Positions 15,268 through 24,964 are shown, numbered from the stretch's first letter. The stretch is DNA of 64,000 bases from Bacteroidales bacterium (GCA_017549765.1 JAFYNM010000029.1:157720-221719); one strand, 5' to 3'. Notes: generated by a model not told the origin, from the letters alone. Program-made: numbers and translations.

Positions 15268-18003
15268 CTATCGGTCACTGTTAATCTGTTCAGTGTAGGT
15301 GCAATATGGGTAATTCGTGCAACCAATGAATCTATGCCCGTTCCTTCCTTTTCGTTTTACCAGAAAGCCACCACATGAGGGACAACGCCTTGGATGATTG
15401 AGGATTGTCGCATCGTGCAATGTATATCTGCATTTTGGATAATTTGAACAGCCAATAAAAGACGAACCATTGTGTTCCACCTTAAAAAGGGAACCTGTTT
15501 TACAACATGGACAATTTGTCTGTTTTGCACTTGTATTCTTCTTTATGGAGTAAAAGCAAACCGATTTTGACTCAACAAACTCGTTGAAAAAAGGAGATGG
15601 ATTTTTATTGTCTGTAAGAATGAAAGTTCGGTTTTTTGTACGAGTTATCGCAACGTAAAAAAGACGACGCTCCTCAGCAAATTTATATTCTTCGGCTTTT
15701 GTCAAAACTAAGTTCAAAATAGGATCATCTGCAATTTGATTCGGGAATCCGAGCTTGTCGTTTTTGAAATTTAAGATTATCACATTTTCGGCTTCTAACC
15801 CTTTGGATTTATGAACGGTGAGAAAATCAATTTGCAATTCTGGAATGGGCATATATTCCAGTTTTTCAGTTCTATTGTTGCGATGCATCTTGAACAAACC
15901 CGTGCTATTAACAATATCTATGTCATAGTTTGTTCTACCCAACAGTAGAATAGACGAGTGCTTGCCTCCGTCTGAAACTATTTTGTCAATAGCACCTTGT
16001 AAAGCAGTCTTCGGATCGCTATCAAATCCCCAAAAGACCAAAGGATAGTTCAAATGCTTATCTGAATGTAATTCTTTCCTTAATTGTACAGGATTTCTCA
16101 AAACAAAACGGGAAGCTTCGTCAATTAGCTGTTGAGAATTCCTGTACGTTTTTTCAATTTTTAAAACTTTAGTATAACCGAAATATTTTTCAAAATCAGT
16201 AAACAATGATATATCGCTTCCTGCAAACCGATATATCGATTGCCAATCATCACCGACACAGAACACCTTGGCATTGGTCCTGTCAGCTATGGCTTTTAGG
16301 AGGTTGAAACGTGACTTTGAGGTGTCTTGGTATTCATCAACAATCAAATATTTATAGGATGGGATATCACAACCGGCCGACACTTTTTCTGCGGCAAGAT
16401 TAATCATGTCAGAAAAATCAATGGCTTTATTAAGGGCAAGATAATCCTGGTATTTGGTTAAAATGACTTTGACAATATCCAAAAACAGTTCTGATCTATT
16501 GCAAAGAAAGATGTTGTGCACTTCCGAAGAATACTTTTTTCGTAGGACTTCGATCATCCCCAAATTATAATTGTTTGATTTAAAAAGTATTATAAAAGTT
16601 TGACACAATTTTATGAATTCAGAGAAATACTTGTTGCTTTTGGTGGCATAGACAGTGTTGAATATGTCTGTGAAATTTTGCATTTTAAATTTCACGCCAT
16701 TGTCAAGTAGTATTTTTTCAAGTTTTGATAGTAGTATTCCTTCACTGCTATAGAAAGAATAGGTCTCTAACAATTTAGTTTTATTCTTTTTGTGAAGTTC
16801 GCGTTTCCAACGAATGCTCTCTAAATATTTTATTTCTTCCACAGGAGAAAGCCAAGGGACAGTATGATCCTTGGAAATGCCGAAATGTTCCAAATAAATG
16901 TTGTAATCAGTAAGGTAAAAGTCTGGTCGATAGGATTTTCTCAAAGGATCATTGTTTTCATAGGGGTAGAGTTTTTCATACTCATACTTGATGCCATGCA
17001 TGAATAAAAAGTTGGCTATTTTGGTTTCTTCCAAACTTTTGACTTTTTCGTTTTTCAGAGTAGTAAATGCTTTCGCCTTCTCAAATCCAGTATTTCGTAT
17101 GTACTTCTCCCTGTCGTATTTTGATTTGAGCGTTTCAAGATCAGCTGCCTTTTCTTCCTCATACAATTCCCCAAGGGAAGAATAATCCTCCATTCCTTTT
17201 GGGATTTCGACATAATAGGCAAAATACTCAGTCAGCTTTTTTATTAGTTCAGGATGTTTTAGAAGGTCCTTCTCAAAAAAATCAAGAACAAACTGATTAA
17301 GTTCATTTTCATCAAAAACTTCAGGTCGGCAATGATCTGTTTGTGTGATTATGTCAAGTCCGAGTTTGTGAAACGTGGTGGATGTGACATTGATACCGAG
17401 TTTCTCTTGAATCCTGCCTGTCATTTCTTGTGCGGACTTTCTTGTGAATGAAATAAGGAGAATCTCTTCGGGCTTTATATTTTTTATCTCGCACAAATAC
17501 TTCACTTTTGCAGATATCGTTAGTGTTTTGCCACTGCCAGCTCCTGCTAAAACAAGAATTCTGTCTTCATCGGTGATGACAGCTGCTCTTTGTTGTTGAT
17601 CAAGAGACTTTCCATCAATGTTTGAAAAAAGATTGTCATGTTTTGTAGACTCTGATCGAATAAAATCCTCATTTGCAGTTAAAAATAATTCGTGAAGAGA
17701 GCTGAAAGTGTTTTTGAAGTGTTCGATTTTGGCAAAGGAGTGGTGCTTTTTAGGAAGGTTGTATTTTGTTATTTCAGAATAAAGGCTATTCCATTTTTCT
17801 ATGAATTTCTTTTCGATTGAATGGGAAATATATTGTTTTTGCAAATCCGAATATTCTGCAAAAAAGAAGCCGATTTGGTCAATAAGATGTTTCCTGTTTT
17901 GCTCAAATTCTCGAAGAAGTCGATACTTTCGTCTTAAAAGGATAACAGTTGTGATAATCACGAGCACCCCGACCATGACAAAAATGGAAACAACAATCTT
18001 CAT
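15268..18003 (-). CDS. HelD-like SF1 helicase with membrane anchor, nuclease-like insert and zinc ribbons
   Basis: A protein of 911 residues. Segment order: an N-terminal transmembrane helix (IVVSIFVMVGVLVIITTVILL), helicase motif I AGAGSGKT near 150, an insert with YRPDFYL and IYLEHFG near 360-380 that looks like a PD-(D/E)xK nuclease signature, motif II VDEYQDTS near 555, motif III GDDWQSIYRFAG near 590, motif VI AITRTKNRTF, and two topoisomerase-type C4 zinc ribbons at about 835-900. The core resembles E. coli DNA helicase IV. It is strikingly AT-rich against its surroundings, which suggests horizontal transfer. Start chosen downstream of the promoter motif at 18032. Confidence 0.88.
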   Translation of the reverse strand: MKIVVSIFVMVGVLVIITTVILLRRKYRLLREFEQNRKHLIDQIGFFFAEYSDLQKQYISHSIEKKFIEKWNSLYSEITKYNLPKKHHSFAKIEHFKNTFSSLHELFLTANEDFIRSESTKHDNLFSNIDGKSLDQQQRAAVITDEDRILVLAGAGSGKTLTISAKVKYLCEIKNIKPEEILLISFTRKSAQEMTGRIQEKLGINVTSTTFHKLGLDIITQTDHCRPEVFDENELNQFVLDFFEKDLLKHPELIKKLTEYFAYYVEIPKGMEDYSSLGELYEEEKAADLETLKSKYDREKYIRNTGFEKAKAFTTLKNEKVKSLEETKIANFLFMHGIKYEYEKLYPYENNDPLRKSYRPDFYLTDYNIYLEHFGISKDHTVPWLSPVEEIKYLESIRWKRELHKKNKTKLLETYSFYSSEGILLSKLEKILLDNGVKFKMQNFTDIFNTVYATKSNKYFSEFIKLCQTFIILFKSNNYNLGMIEVLRKKYSSEVHNIFLCNRSELFLDIVKVILTKYQDYLALNKAIDFSDMINLAAEKVSAGCDIPSYKYLIVDEYQDTSKSRFNLLKAIADRTNAKVFCVGDDWQSIYRFAGSDISLFTDFEKYFGYTKVLKIEKTYRNSQQLIDEASRFVLRNPVQLRKELHSDKHLNYPLVFWGFDSDPKTALQGAIDKIVSDGGKHSSILLLGRTNYDIDIVNSTGLFKMHRNNRTEKLEYMPIPELQIDFLTVHKSKGLEAENVIILNFKNDKLGFPNQIADDPILNLVLTKAEEYKFAEERRLFYVAITRTKNRTFILTDNKNPSPFFNEFVESKSVCFYSIKKNTSAKQTNCPCCKTGSLFKVEHNGSSFIGCSNYPKCRYTLHDATILNHPRRCPSCGGFLVKRKGRNGHRFIGCTNYPYCTYTEQINSDR

Positions 18004-18031
18004 AAACTGACAGAAAACATCAATTATGATG

Positions 18032-18039
18032 CAAAAATA
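18032..18039 (-). promoter_or_regulatory. -7 promoter element for the helicase gene
   Basis: TATTTTTG on the minus strand, 28 nt before the ATG at 18003. An in-frame ATG at 18051 would lie upstream of transcription start. Confidence 0.6.
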
Positions 18040-18119
18040 CAACTTTTTCAATCACAATATTGCAGTTATGCAATATTATGTTATGTCAGCATGGGTAGAT
18101 GTCGATTATCTACTTTTCT

Positions 18120-18300
18120 GATCCCCCCAGACCTACGGCCTGCGATGGTTCGCACGGGGGCATTCGTTCGCTACCATCACCTTCAGCCCTAACGGGCTGA
18201 AATGAGAATGGGGAAGCCCGGCACCCTTAGTTTCTTAACTCCTCTCCACTACCCCGCCCTACGGGCACCCCTTCTCAAGAAGGGGAATGGTGCCCCCTTA
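18120..18300. repeat. Cluster of intergenic hairpins
   Basis: No gene is visible in this spacer. It holds at least four short inverted repeats: CCCAGACCTACGGCCTGCG at 18126-18144 (reverse-strand copy of the GCC-GTA-GGT hairpin family also found at 41.7 and 51.7 kb), TTCAGCCC/GGGCTGAA with loop TAAC at 18182-18201, GCCC-TAC-GGGC near 18256, and CCCCTTCT-CA-AGAAGGGG at 18268-18285. It separates two minus-strand genes that each have their own promoter. Confidence 0.65.
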
Positions 18301-18318
18301 ACTTCTTAGTTCCTCCCA

Positions 18319-19485
18319 CTATTGCTCCGTGAACACCAGATAGTACCAGTCGGCGGGGTTGCCGACGCCTACGCTGGGCGTGTAACGATATACCGCCACC
18401 TTTTTAGAGGAGTTGCCATAGTAATGCTGGAACTCCTGCTGACGTGAAACCGTCTGCCAGACACGCTGCAACTCGTTATCATCACTCACGGTCGTGTATT
18501 GACCACCATTGTCAATAAAGGCAAAGCGACTTTGTCCAGGATAAGGCAAACCACTATTTAAAGCCTGTCCGGCACGGAATGAGGCCGGGAAGCTGAGCGC
18601 ACCGCAACCAGACCAGATGATGGTACCGTCCATCAACAAGTTGTTGGTGTTGCGATAGAACAGTTTGATGTATCCGAAATCTCCAGGTTCCTGATATTCG
18701 GACACAAATGGAATCTCATTGCCTGTATTCAACTTGTCACTGACATTGAGCGCATAAAAGCCCTTGTACCGGAAAGTCAGATAGTCCACCTTGGAAATCA
18801 GGATGTGCTTTTGAAGGTCGGCGGTTTCGAGGTCGTCGCCTGTGAATTCATCAAGAGGTTGCCCCACATGGGAATTGATGATCTGCATGTAAACACCGCC
18901 AAGGTCAGGCATCATCGAGAGACCGTATTGGTAATAGTAAATGTCGTTTCCGCTGAACGAGGCGGACATGCCAGAAGCTAGTGAGACAGGGACGAGAGCA
19001 GCCAAGAGTTCCTCGGGTGTATTGAAATGTTGGTATCCATTGTTCCAACCTGTGCTGAGTTCAAAACTGGACCTGACCAGTTTGGTGTACACGACCGAAT
19101 TCCTTATTTCATTCATCCATTGTGTAAAACCTTGTTTCAAAACATCAAAGGCGGTGTCTTGCAAAGTCAGTGCCGCACTGCCAGGGGAATAGATTGTTGC
19201 TTCCTTTGTAACACCATTTTCCGTTTTCAAGAATTTATTCTCTCCCGCTGCCGTAAAACCATGATCAGCCAACAGAGCTGCGACCTCCGAGAACGATTTG
19301 CCAATGCAAGCCTTCAACAGGGTGAAGTCGTTGGTGATGGGTTCTTGCACCTCTGGCGTGTATTCTATGGGAACTAATTCCTCCGGGGTCGGATCCACAG
19401 GTTCCGGCTTGCATGCTGCAAAGCAAATCATCAGGAATATGCCAAGAATAGCAGGCAAATATTGCAACGAAAAGGTCTTTTTCAT
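18319..19485 (-). CDS. Hypothetical lipoprotein
   Basis: A protein of 388 residues with a lipoprotein signal peptide whose lipobox CFAAC is followed by a Pro/Glu-rich linker (KPEPVDPTPEELVP), typical of Bacteroidetes surface or periplasmic lipoproteins. The remainder is a soluble mixed alpha/beta region without a motif I recognise. It diverges from nqrB; a promoter element lies just upstream. Confidence 0.75.
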   Translation of the reverse strand: MKKTFSLQYLPAILGIFLMICFAACKPEPVDPTPEELVPIEYTPEVQEPITNDFTLLKACIGKSFSEVAALLADHGFTAAGENKFLKTENGVTKEATIYSPGSAALTLQDTAFDVLKQGFTQWMNEIRNSVVYTKLVRSSFELSTGWNNGYQHFNTPEELLAALVPVSLASGMSASFSGNDIYYYQYGLSMMPDLGGVYMQIINSHVGQPLDEFTGDDLETADLQKHILISKVDYLTFRYKGFYALNVSDKLNTGNEIPFVSEYQEPGDFGYIKLFYRNTNNLLMDGTIIWSGCGALSFPASFRAGQALNSGLPYPGQSRFAFIDNGGQYTTVSDDNELQRVWQTVSRQQEFQHYYGNSSKKVAVYRYTPSVGVGNPADWYYLVFTEQ

Positions 19486-19513
19486 AATGGTTATAGTTTT
19501 TCATTAATCGCTG

Positions 19514-19521
19514 CAAAGATA
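19514..19521 (-). promoter_or_regulatory. -7 promoter element for the lipoprotein gene
   Basis: TATCTTTG on the minus strand, 28 nt before the start codon at 19485. Confidence 0.6.
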
Positions 19522-19547
19522 TAAAAAAAATGAACGTGAATTATGTG

Positions 19548-19555
19548 TATTTTTG
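19548..19555 (+). promoter_or_regulatory. -7 promoter element for nqrBC
   Basis: TATTTTTG, 22 nt before the nqrB ATG at 19578. This gives the separated nqrBC block its own promoter and rules out an in-frame ATG at 19530 that precedes it. Confidence 0.65.
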
Positions 19556-19577
19556 CACCCTTGAAAGAAAAACCCAA

Positions 19578-20663
19578 ATGGCCAAGAAATTCAACGCACT
19601 GATCGATGCCATGGACACGTTCCTGCGCACGCCCGCCACTGTCACGGAGGGGCGCTGCCACGTGCGGGATGCGGTCGATATGAAGCGCATCATGATCACC
19701 GTGATGATCGCGCTCTGCCCTGCCCTGCTCTTCGGCTGGTGGAATGTAGGCTATCAGCATTTTCTCGCCACAGGCGGCACTACGGGTCTGTGGCCCTGTC
19801 TCTGGTACGGCTTCATCAAATGGCTGCCGTTAGTCATCGTGACGTACGTCAGCGGACTGGGCGTAGAGGTCCTGTTCTCCCAAATCCGCAAAGAGGAAGT
19901 GGCGGAAGGCTTTTTCGTCACGGGATTCATCATCCCCATGATCATGCCGCCAGACGTGCCGCTGTGGATTGTCTCCGTGGCCACCATCTTCGCCGTGCTC
20001 TTTGGCAAGGAGGTCTTCGGCGGCACTGGCTACAACTTCCTGAACCCCGCGCTGTTGGCCCGCGCATTCGTCTTCTTCGCCTACCCTTCCGTCATCTCCG
20101 GCGACAAGGTCTGGATCTCCGGTGCAGACGCCATCACCGGCGCCACGCCCTTGGCTCTCGCCATGAACGGTCATCTGGAGGCGATGCCCTCCACATGGGA
20201 GCTGTTCCTTGGCACCATCCCGGGCTGTATCGGCGAGACCGGCAAGATCGCCATCCTCTTGGGCGCAGCCATCCTTCTCTTCACGCAGGTGGCCGACTGG
20301 CGCATCATGCTCACCGTCCTCGTCGGCGGCTACGCGACAGCCCTTATCTGCCAGGCTGCCGGACTCTGCCCCATTGCGGCTCACGACCAACTGCTGATGG
20401 GCGGCTTTCTGTTCGGCGCCGTCTTCATGGCCACCGATCCCGTCACTGCCGCGCACACCCGCACAGGCAAGTATATCTACGGACTGCTCATCGGCGTGCT
20501 TGCCATCCTCATCCGCCTGCTCAACAAAGGCTATCCCGAAGGCATGATGCTCGCCATCCTGCTGATGAATATCTTCGCCCCGCTGATCGACTATTGTGTC
20601 ATCCAAAGCACCATCAATCGGCGGCAGAAACGCTTGTCAAACCGAAAACAGAAGCGATCATGA
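19578..20663 (+). CDS. nqrB: Na+-translocating NADH-quinone reductase subunit B
   Basis: A 361-residue polytopic subunit with about ten membrane helices. The FMN-attachment motif DAITGATP places the phosphoester-linked FMN on the threonine near residue 180. GTGYNFLNPALLARAF and MATDPVTAAHTRTGKYIYG are typical NqrB stretches. NqrB forms the sodium channel with NqrD/E and also binds riboflavin. It is coupled to nqrC by an ATGA overlap but lies 8.3 kb from nqrA. Confidence 0.94.
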   Translation: MAKKFNALIDAMDTFLRTPATVTEGRCHVRDAVDMKRIMITVMIALCPALLFGWWNVGYQHFLATGGTTGLWPCLWYGFIKWLPLVIVTYVSGLGVEVLFSQIRKEEVAEGFFVTGFIIPMIMPPDVPLWIVSVATIFAVLFGKEVFGGTGYNFLNPALLARAFVFFAYPSVISGDKVWISGADAITGATPLALAMNGHLEAMPSTWELFLGTIPGCIGETGKIAILLGAAILLFTQVADWRIMLTVLVGGYATALICQAAGLCPIAAHDQLLMGGFLFGAVFMATDPVTAAHTRTGKYIYGLLIGVLAILIRLLNKGYPEGMMLAILLMNIFAPLIDYCVIQSTINRRQKRLSNRKQKRS

Positions 20664-21250
20664 AGAAATTCAGCAACGCATATATCTTCCTTTACATCAC
20701 CATCTTAGTGTTGATCATAACCACAACGCTCACGATAGTGTATGCTTCTTTGAAGCCGCGCCGCGACCTTAATAAGCAGGCGGAACAGTACCAGCAGATC
20801 CTGCGGGCGGCGGGCCACGACATCGACCGTTCAAAAGCCGTGGAGGCTTTCTCGAATCTGGCCGTACCTCTGACCGACGATGGCCGACAATACCAGGTTT
20901 TCTGCGCTGACGGATCCAAAGGCATCGCCATGCGCTTGGACGGCAAGGGACTGTGGGGACCAATCTGGGGCTACGCGGTGGTCTCGGAAGACGGGCAGAC
21001 GCTCAAAGGCGTCAGCTTCGACCACAAATCAGAGACCCCCGGACTGGGCGCCAAGATTACGGAGGAGGCGTTCATGAACTCCTTCCAAGGCAAGAAACTC
21101 TACGACAAAGACGGCAATTTCGTGTCCGTACGAGTGTTAAAGCCCGGCACGGCCAGCGATATTGCCGAAGAGAACCGCGTGGATGCCATCTCTGGAGCGA
21201 CCTTAACGTCCAAGGGGGTGGATGAGATGATGGGGAAGATAGATAGATAA
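20660..21250 (+). CDS. nqrC: Na+-translocating NADH-quinone reductase subunit C
   Basis: A 196-residue subunit with one N-terminal membrane helix (AYIFLYITILVLIITTTLTIVYA) and a periplasmic FMN domain. The SGAT motif in DAISGATLTSKGV near residues 176-188 carries the covalent FMN on the threonine at about 181, and GYAVVSEDGQTLKGVSFDHKSETPGLGAKI is a conserved block. The start overlaps the nqrB stop by four bases. The expected next gene nqrD is displaced 3.1 kb by EF-G, a GxxExxY gene and repeats. Confidence 0.93.
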   Translation: MKKFSNAYIFLYITILVLIITTTLTIVYASLKPRRDLNKQAEQYQQILRAAGHDIDRSKAVEAFSNLAVPLTDDGRQYQVFCADGSKGIAMRLDGKGLWGPIWGYAVVSEDGQTLKGVSFDHKSETPGLGAKITEEAFMNSFQGKKLYDKDGNFVSVRVLKPGTASDIAEENRVDAISGATLTSKGVDEMMGKIDR

Positions 21251-21251
21251 C

Positions 21252-21300
21252 AGTTAAGAGTTAAGAGTTAAGAGTTAAGAGTTAAGAGTTAAGAGTTAAA
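21252..21300. repeat. Seven tandem AGTTAAG heptamers
   Basis: Near-perfect array of seven copies of AGTTAAG (the last is AGTTAAA). It fills the whole gap between the nqrC stop and the EF-G start; the final A of the array is the first base of the ATG at 21300. Confidence 0.9.
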
Positions 21301-23372
21301 TGAAAATGGCAAAGAGTATATCGAAATTGAGAAATATTGGTATTGCGGCGCACATTGACGCCGGAAAGACTACTTGTTCGGAGCGCATCCTCTTCTTCAC
21401 GGGCGTAAACCGCAAGATTGGCGAGACACATGACGGACAGGCCACCATGGACTTCATGAAACAGGAGCAGGAGCGCGGCATCACCATCGCCTCCGCTTCC
21501 ATCACGGCTGAATGGAAAGGTCATCAGATCAACCTGATAGACACTCCGGGGCACGTCGATTTCACCATTGAGGTCGAGCGTTCCCTGCGTGTCATCGACG
21601 GCATGGTGGCGGTTTTCTGCGCCGTGGGTGGCGTGGAGCCGCAGAGCGAGACCGTCTGGAACCAGGCCGACAAGTACCGCGTGCCCCGCATCGCCTTTAT
21701 CAATAAGATGGACCGCACGGGTGCCGACTTCGGAGAGGTTGTCAGCCAGATGGAGAAATACTTGGGCACCAACGCCGTGCCTATCCAGCTCCCCATGGGT
21801 GCGGAGAGCGACTTCCAAGGGTGCATCGACCTTGTCAAGATGAAAGCGCTGACCTTCTCTGAGAAAGAGGTCTTTGAGAACGAGATCCCTGCCGAATTCG
21901 CCGCCGCTGCCGACCTGGCGCACAAGAACATCATCGAGAAGCTCGCCGACGTGGATGACGACATCGCCGACGCCTACTTGGAGGAACGCGAGGTCAGCGA
22001 AGAGCAACTGCGCGATGCCCTCCGCAAGGCCACCCTCAAACTGATGATCACCCCCGTGCTCTGTGGTGCCGCCTATAAGAACAAAGGTATCCAGCCGTTG
22101 TTGGACGCCGTCATCGACTACCTGCCCTCTCCCACCGACATTGGCGCCGTGGTCGCTCATGACCCCTACGATGCCGACAAGACGCATACACGCAATCCTT
22201 CCAACAACGAGCATTTCTCTGCGTTGGCCTTCAAACTCATCAACGACCCGTACGTGGGACAGCAGACCTTCATCCGCATCTTCAGCGGACAGCTGACCAA
22301 TGGCATGTCGCTTTACAACGCCAACAAGGACAAGAACGAGCGTGTGGGGCGCATCTTCCGCATCAAGGCCAAAGAGCGTGAGGAGATCACCGAGGCGAGC
22401 GCGGGCGAGATCATCGCGCTCGTGGGCATGAAATACACGCGCACCGGCGACACGCTCTGTGACGAGAAACAGCCTGTTGTGCTGGAGTCGATCTCCGTGC
22501 CTCCAGCGGTCATCGAGATGAAGGTGACGCCCACCGACCTCAAGAACCGCAACAAGCTGGGCGAGGCTCTTGCCAAGCTGTGCAATGAAGACCCCTCCTT
22601 CCATGCGCACTACGATGACGAGACCGAGGAGACCATCATCTCCGGTATGGGCGAGCTCCATCTTGAAATCATCATCGACCGGCTCAAGGACGAGTTCAAG
22701 GTGCCCATCGAGGTCGGCGCACCCAGCGTCTCCTTCCGCGAGACCATCACCCAACCTTTCGAGTGCAACTACAAGCATGTGAAGCAGACCGGCGGTCATG
22801 GCCAGTTCGCGCATACTGTCATCCGCTTCGAGCCCAACCCAGGCAAAGGCTTTGAGTTTGTCGATATCACCAAGGGAGGCGTCGTGCCGCGTGAGTACAT
22901 CCCCTCCATCGAGAAGGGTCTGCGGAGTGCCATGGAGAAGAGTCCGTTGGCTGGCTATCCCGTAGTTGATGTGCGCTGTGTCTTGGTGGATGGCACCTTC
23001 CACCCGGTGGACTCCAGCGATATGGCCTTCCAACTCTGTGCACAACAGTGCTTTAAGACCGCCTACAACAAGATGGCGCCCGTCCTTTTAGAGCCCGTCA
23101 TGAAGGTGGAAGTGAACACCCCGGATGAGTACATTGGCAATATCACCCGCGACATCAACAAGCGCCGCGGCCGCATCGAGAACATGCGCCGTTTCCGCAA
23201 GGGCTCGCAAAAACTGGACGGCTTCATCCCGCTGATGGAGATGTTCGGCTATGCCACAGCCCTGCGCAACGTCACCAGCGGTCGCGCCAACTACTCGATG
23301 GAGTTCTTCCAGTACATGCGCATGCCCGCCGCCAAGCAAGAGGAGATCGTGGCGGAGAGAAGAAAGAGCTAA
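21300..23372 (+). CDS. fusA: Elongation factor G (stand-alone paralogue)
   Basis: A 690-residue five-domain translational GTPase. G1 AHIDAGKTT, switch [11 protein letters not shown]3 DTPGHVDF, and G4 NKMD are intact; domain IV holds [15 protein letters not shown], and domain V ends the protein. It drives ribosomal translocation. No str-operon partners (rpsL, rpsG, tuf) are nearby, so this is probably a second EF-G of the genome or a relocated one. An alternative start is the ATG at 21306. It lies inside the broken nqr locus and converges with a 4-nt overlap on the next gene. Confidence 0.93.
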   Translation: MKMAKSISKLRNIGIAAHIDAGKTTCSERILFFTGVNRKIGETHDGQATMDFMKQEQERGITIASASITAEWKGHQINLIDTPGHVDFTIEVERSLRVIDGMVAVFCAVGGVEPQSETVWNQADKYRVPRIAFINKMDRTGADFGEVVSQMEKYLGTNAVPIQLPMGAESDFQGCIDLVKMKALTFSEKEVFENEIPAEFAAAADLAHKNIIEKLADVDDDIADAYLEEREVSEEQLRDALRKATLKLMITPVLCGAAYKNKGIQPLLDAVIDYLPSPTDIGAVVAHDPYDADKTHTRNPSNNEHFSALAFKLINDPYVGQQTFIRIFSGQLTNGMSLYNANKDKNERVGRIFRIKAKEREEITEASAGEIIALVGMKYTRTGDTLCDEKQPVVLESISVPPAVIEMKVTPTDLKNRNKLGEALAKLCNEDPSFHAHYDDETEETIISGMGELHLEIIIDRLKDEFKVPIEVGAPSVSFRETITQPFECNYKHVKQTGGHGQFAHTVIRFEPNPGKGFEFVDITKGGVVPREYIPSIEKGLRSAMEKSPLAGYPVVDVRCVLVDGTFHPVDSSDMAFQLCAQQCFKTAYNKMAPVLLEPVMKVEVNTPDEYIGNITRDINKRRGRIENMRRFRKGSQKLDGFIPLMEMFGYATALRNVTSGRANYSMEFFQYMRMPAAKQEEIVAERRKS

Positions 23373-23785
23373 TCGTCTCTGAAGTCTTCCATCTGGCAAT
23401 CCGACATATTCGCATTCAACACTCTAACCGGGCGCATATACAAATCGTTAAAATTATACAGGAGTCCTAATCGCATTCCTGCAATACCCAGATAGTTACG
23501 CAATTGTGCTTTATGCTGATCTATCAAAACACTCACCGATTTGAGTTCAACAATAATCTTGTTATAACAGAGAAAATCGGCATAATAAGAGTTGTGCAAC
23601 CTTTGTCCACGATAATAAACGTTGAAACGTTTTTCCCGCTCGAAAGGTATTCCCTGATATTCAAACTCTAATGCCAAAGCCTCTTGGTAGAGAACTTCTT
23701 GCAGTCCCACACCTAATCTTTTGTGGACTTCAAAAACGGCTTTGTTTATTGCCGCTGATTCATTTTGATATATTAATTCTTTCAT
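23369..23785 (-). CDS. GxxExxY family protein (PD-(D/E)xK fold)
   Basis: A protein of 138 residues from the ATG at 23785. The name-giving motif appears as [13 protein letters not shown] near residue 25-37, followed by [12 protein letters not shown], the [18 protein letters not shown] stretch with nuclease-like D and E-x-K residues, and [20 protein letters not shown]. The family is predicted to have a PD-(D/E)xK nuclease-like fold and no proven function. It is convergent with fusA, overlapping it by four bases, and is more AT-rich than fusA. Confidence 0.9.
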   Translation of the reverse strand: MKELIYQNESAAINKAVFEVHKRLGVGLQEVLYQEALALEFEYQGIPFEREKRFNVYYRGQRLHNSYYADFLCYNKIIVELKSVSVLIDQHKAQLRNYLGIAGMRLGLLYNFNDLYMRPVRVLNANMSDCQMEDFRDD

Positions 23786-23888
23786 CACATCAATACAAAC
23801 GATAAACATTTGAAATTATTATATGTTCATTAAAATTATTTTTACTATAAATTTTAACATAGCATTGTAAAAAATCCACACAGAAATA

Positions 23889-24290
23889 TTTCCGCATGGT
23901 TTCTGTATTTTCAGCGGTTTTCAGCGATAGTTTTTTTACGCGGAAATATGCAGAAATAACAGAAAAGCGCGGAAATCAATGTAGAAAATATATACCTTAA
24001 GTTTCCGCATGGTTTCCGTATTTTAAGCGTTTTTCAGCAATAGTTTTTTACACGCGGAAATATGCGGAAATGACAGAAAAGCGCGGAAATCAATGTAGAA
24101 AATATATACCTTAAGTTTCCGCATGGTTTCCGTATTTTCAGCGGTTTTCAGCGATATTTTTTTACGCGGAAATATGCGGAAATGACAGAAAAGCGCGGAA
24201 ATCAATGTGGAAATATATACCTTAAGTTTCAGCATGGTTTCCGTATTTTCAGCGTTTTTCAGCGATATTTTTTTTACGAGGAATTGGCAG
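23889..24290. repeat. Tandem array of a ~113-bp unit (3.5 copies)
   Basis: Units start at 23889, 24002, 24116 and 24227 (the last partial), spaced 113, 114 and 111 bp. Each begins TTTCCGCATGGTTTC and contains ACGCGGAAATATGCGGAAAT and GCGCGGAAATCAATGT; the TTTCCGCAT and ATGCGGAAA parts form inverted arms within a unit. Copies differ at a few positions. The array lies in the 558-nt geneless gap before nqrD. A single inverted copy is at 4313-4415. Confidence 0.9.
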
Positions 24291-24333
24291 AAATACAAGG
24301 ATACAATAGCAACATCTCTGCTGAAAAAAATTG

Positions 24334-24341
24334 TACTTTTG
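24334..24341 (+). promoter_or_regulatory. -7 promoter element for nqrD
   Basis: TACTTTTG, 26 nt before the nqrD ATG and directly after the tandem array. It lets the isolated nqrDEF block be transcribed. Confidence 0.65.
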
Positions 24342-24367
24342 CACGCTAAAAAAAAAAAACGATCACG

Positions 24368-24964
24368 ATGAAGCAATATCTCGGACCACTCAGCAAGGAC
24401 AACCCCGTCCTCGTTCAGACACTCGGTGTTTGTTCCGCCCTCGCTGTCACCGCGCAGCTGAAGCCCGCTGTGGTCATGGCCCTCTCCGTGACGGTGGTGT
24501 GCGCCTGCTCCAACTTCATCATCTCCTTGTTGCGGAACACCATCCCGCCGCGCATCCGCATCATCGTGCAGCTGCTCATCGTCTCTTTCTTCGTCATCTT
24601 GGTGGATCAAGTCCTGCAGGCTTTTGTGTATGACATCAGCAAGTTACTGTCTGTATTCGTGGGATTGATCATCACCAACTGCATCATCATGGGACGGCTG
24701 GAGGCCTTTGCTTTGTCGCACAAGCCGCTACCCTCCCTTATTGACGGTGTGATGAACGGTGTCGGATATGGACTTGTACTCGTGGTGGTGGCTTTCTTCC
24801 GCGAGCTGCTCGGCTCTGGCACGCTTTGGAACTATCCGATTGTCCCTGAGAGCTGGTACGCCCATGGCTACCTCAACAACGGGCTCATGATCCTGCCGCC
24901 CATGGCGCTGATATTGGTGGGGACGATGATTTGGGGGAGAAACAGGGTAAAAGTTAAGAGTTAA
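24368..24964 (+). CDS. nqrD: Na+-translocating NADH-quinone reductase subunit D
   Basis: A 198-residue membrane subunit with about six helices. Family blocks include DNPVLVQTLGVCSALAVT with one of the cysteines that bind the intramembrane iron with NqrE, and GLIITNCIIMGRLEAFA with the second. It forms the central Na+/electron path with NqrE. The last residues KVKS and the stop come from an AGTTAAG repeat, as in nqrA. Confidence 0.94.
   Translation: MKQYLGPLSKDNPVLVQTLGVCSALAVTAQLKPAVVMALSVTVVCACSNFIISLLRNTIPPRIRIIVQLLIVSFFVILVDQVLQAFVYDISKLLSVFVGLIITNCIIMGRLEAFALSHKPLPSLIDGVMNGVGYGLVLVVVAFFRELLGSGTLWNYPIVPESWYAHGYLNNGLMILPPMALILVGTMIWGRNRVKVKS

Noticed and set aside
19739..21250. 503-codon frame starting inside nqrB and ending with nqrC
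   Set aside because: The first 300 codons are an out-of-frame arginine/histidine-rich reading of nqrB; the true nqrC starts at the ATGA overlap at 20660.
21282..23045. 587-codon minus-strand frame opposite EF-G
   Set aside because: It is the antisense shadow of a highly conserved GTPase gene; the peptide is low-information and matches no family I know.
23889..24290. CRISPR array
   Set aside because: Units are about 113 bp and repeat throughout with no short-repeat/unique-spacer alternation, and no cas genes are present.
24023..24610. Minus-strand open frame over the 113-bp repeat array
   Set aside because: Its repeated peptide words come from translation of the tandem repeat and then the antisense of nqrD; no start signal or family.
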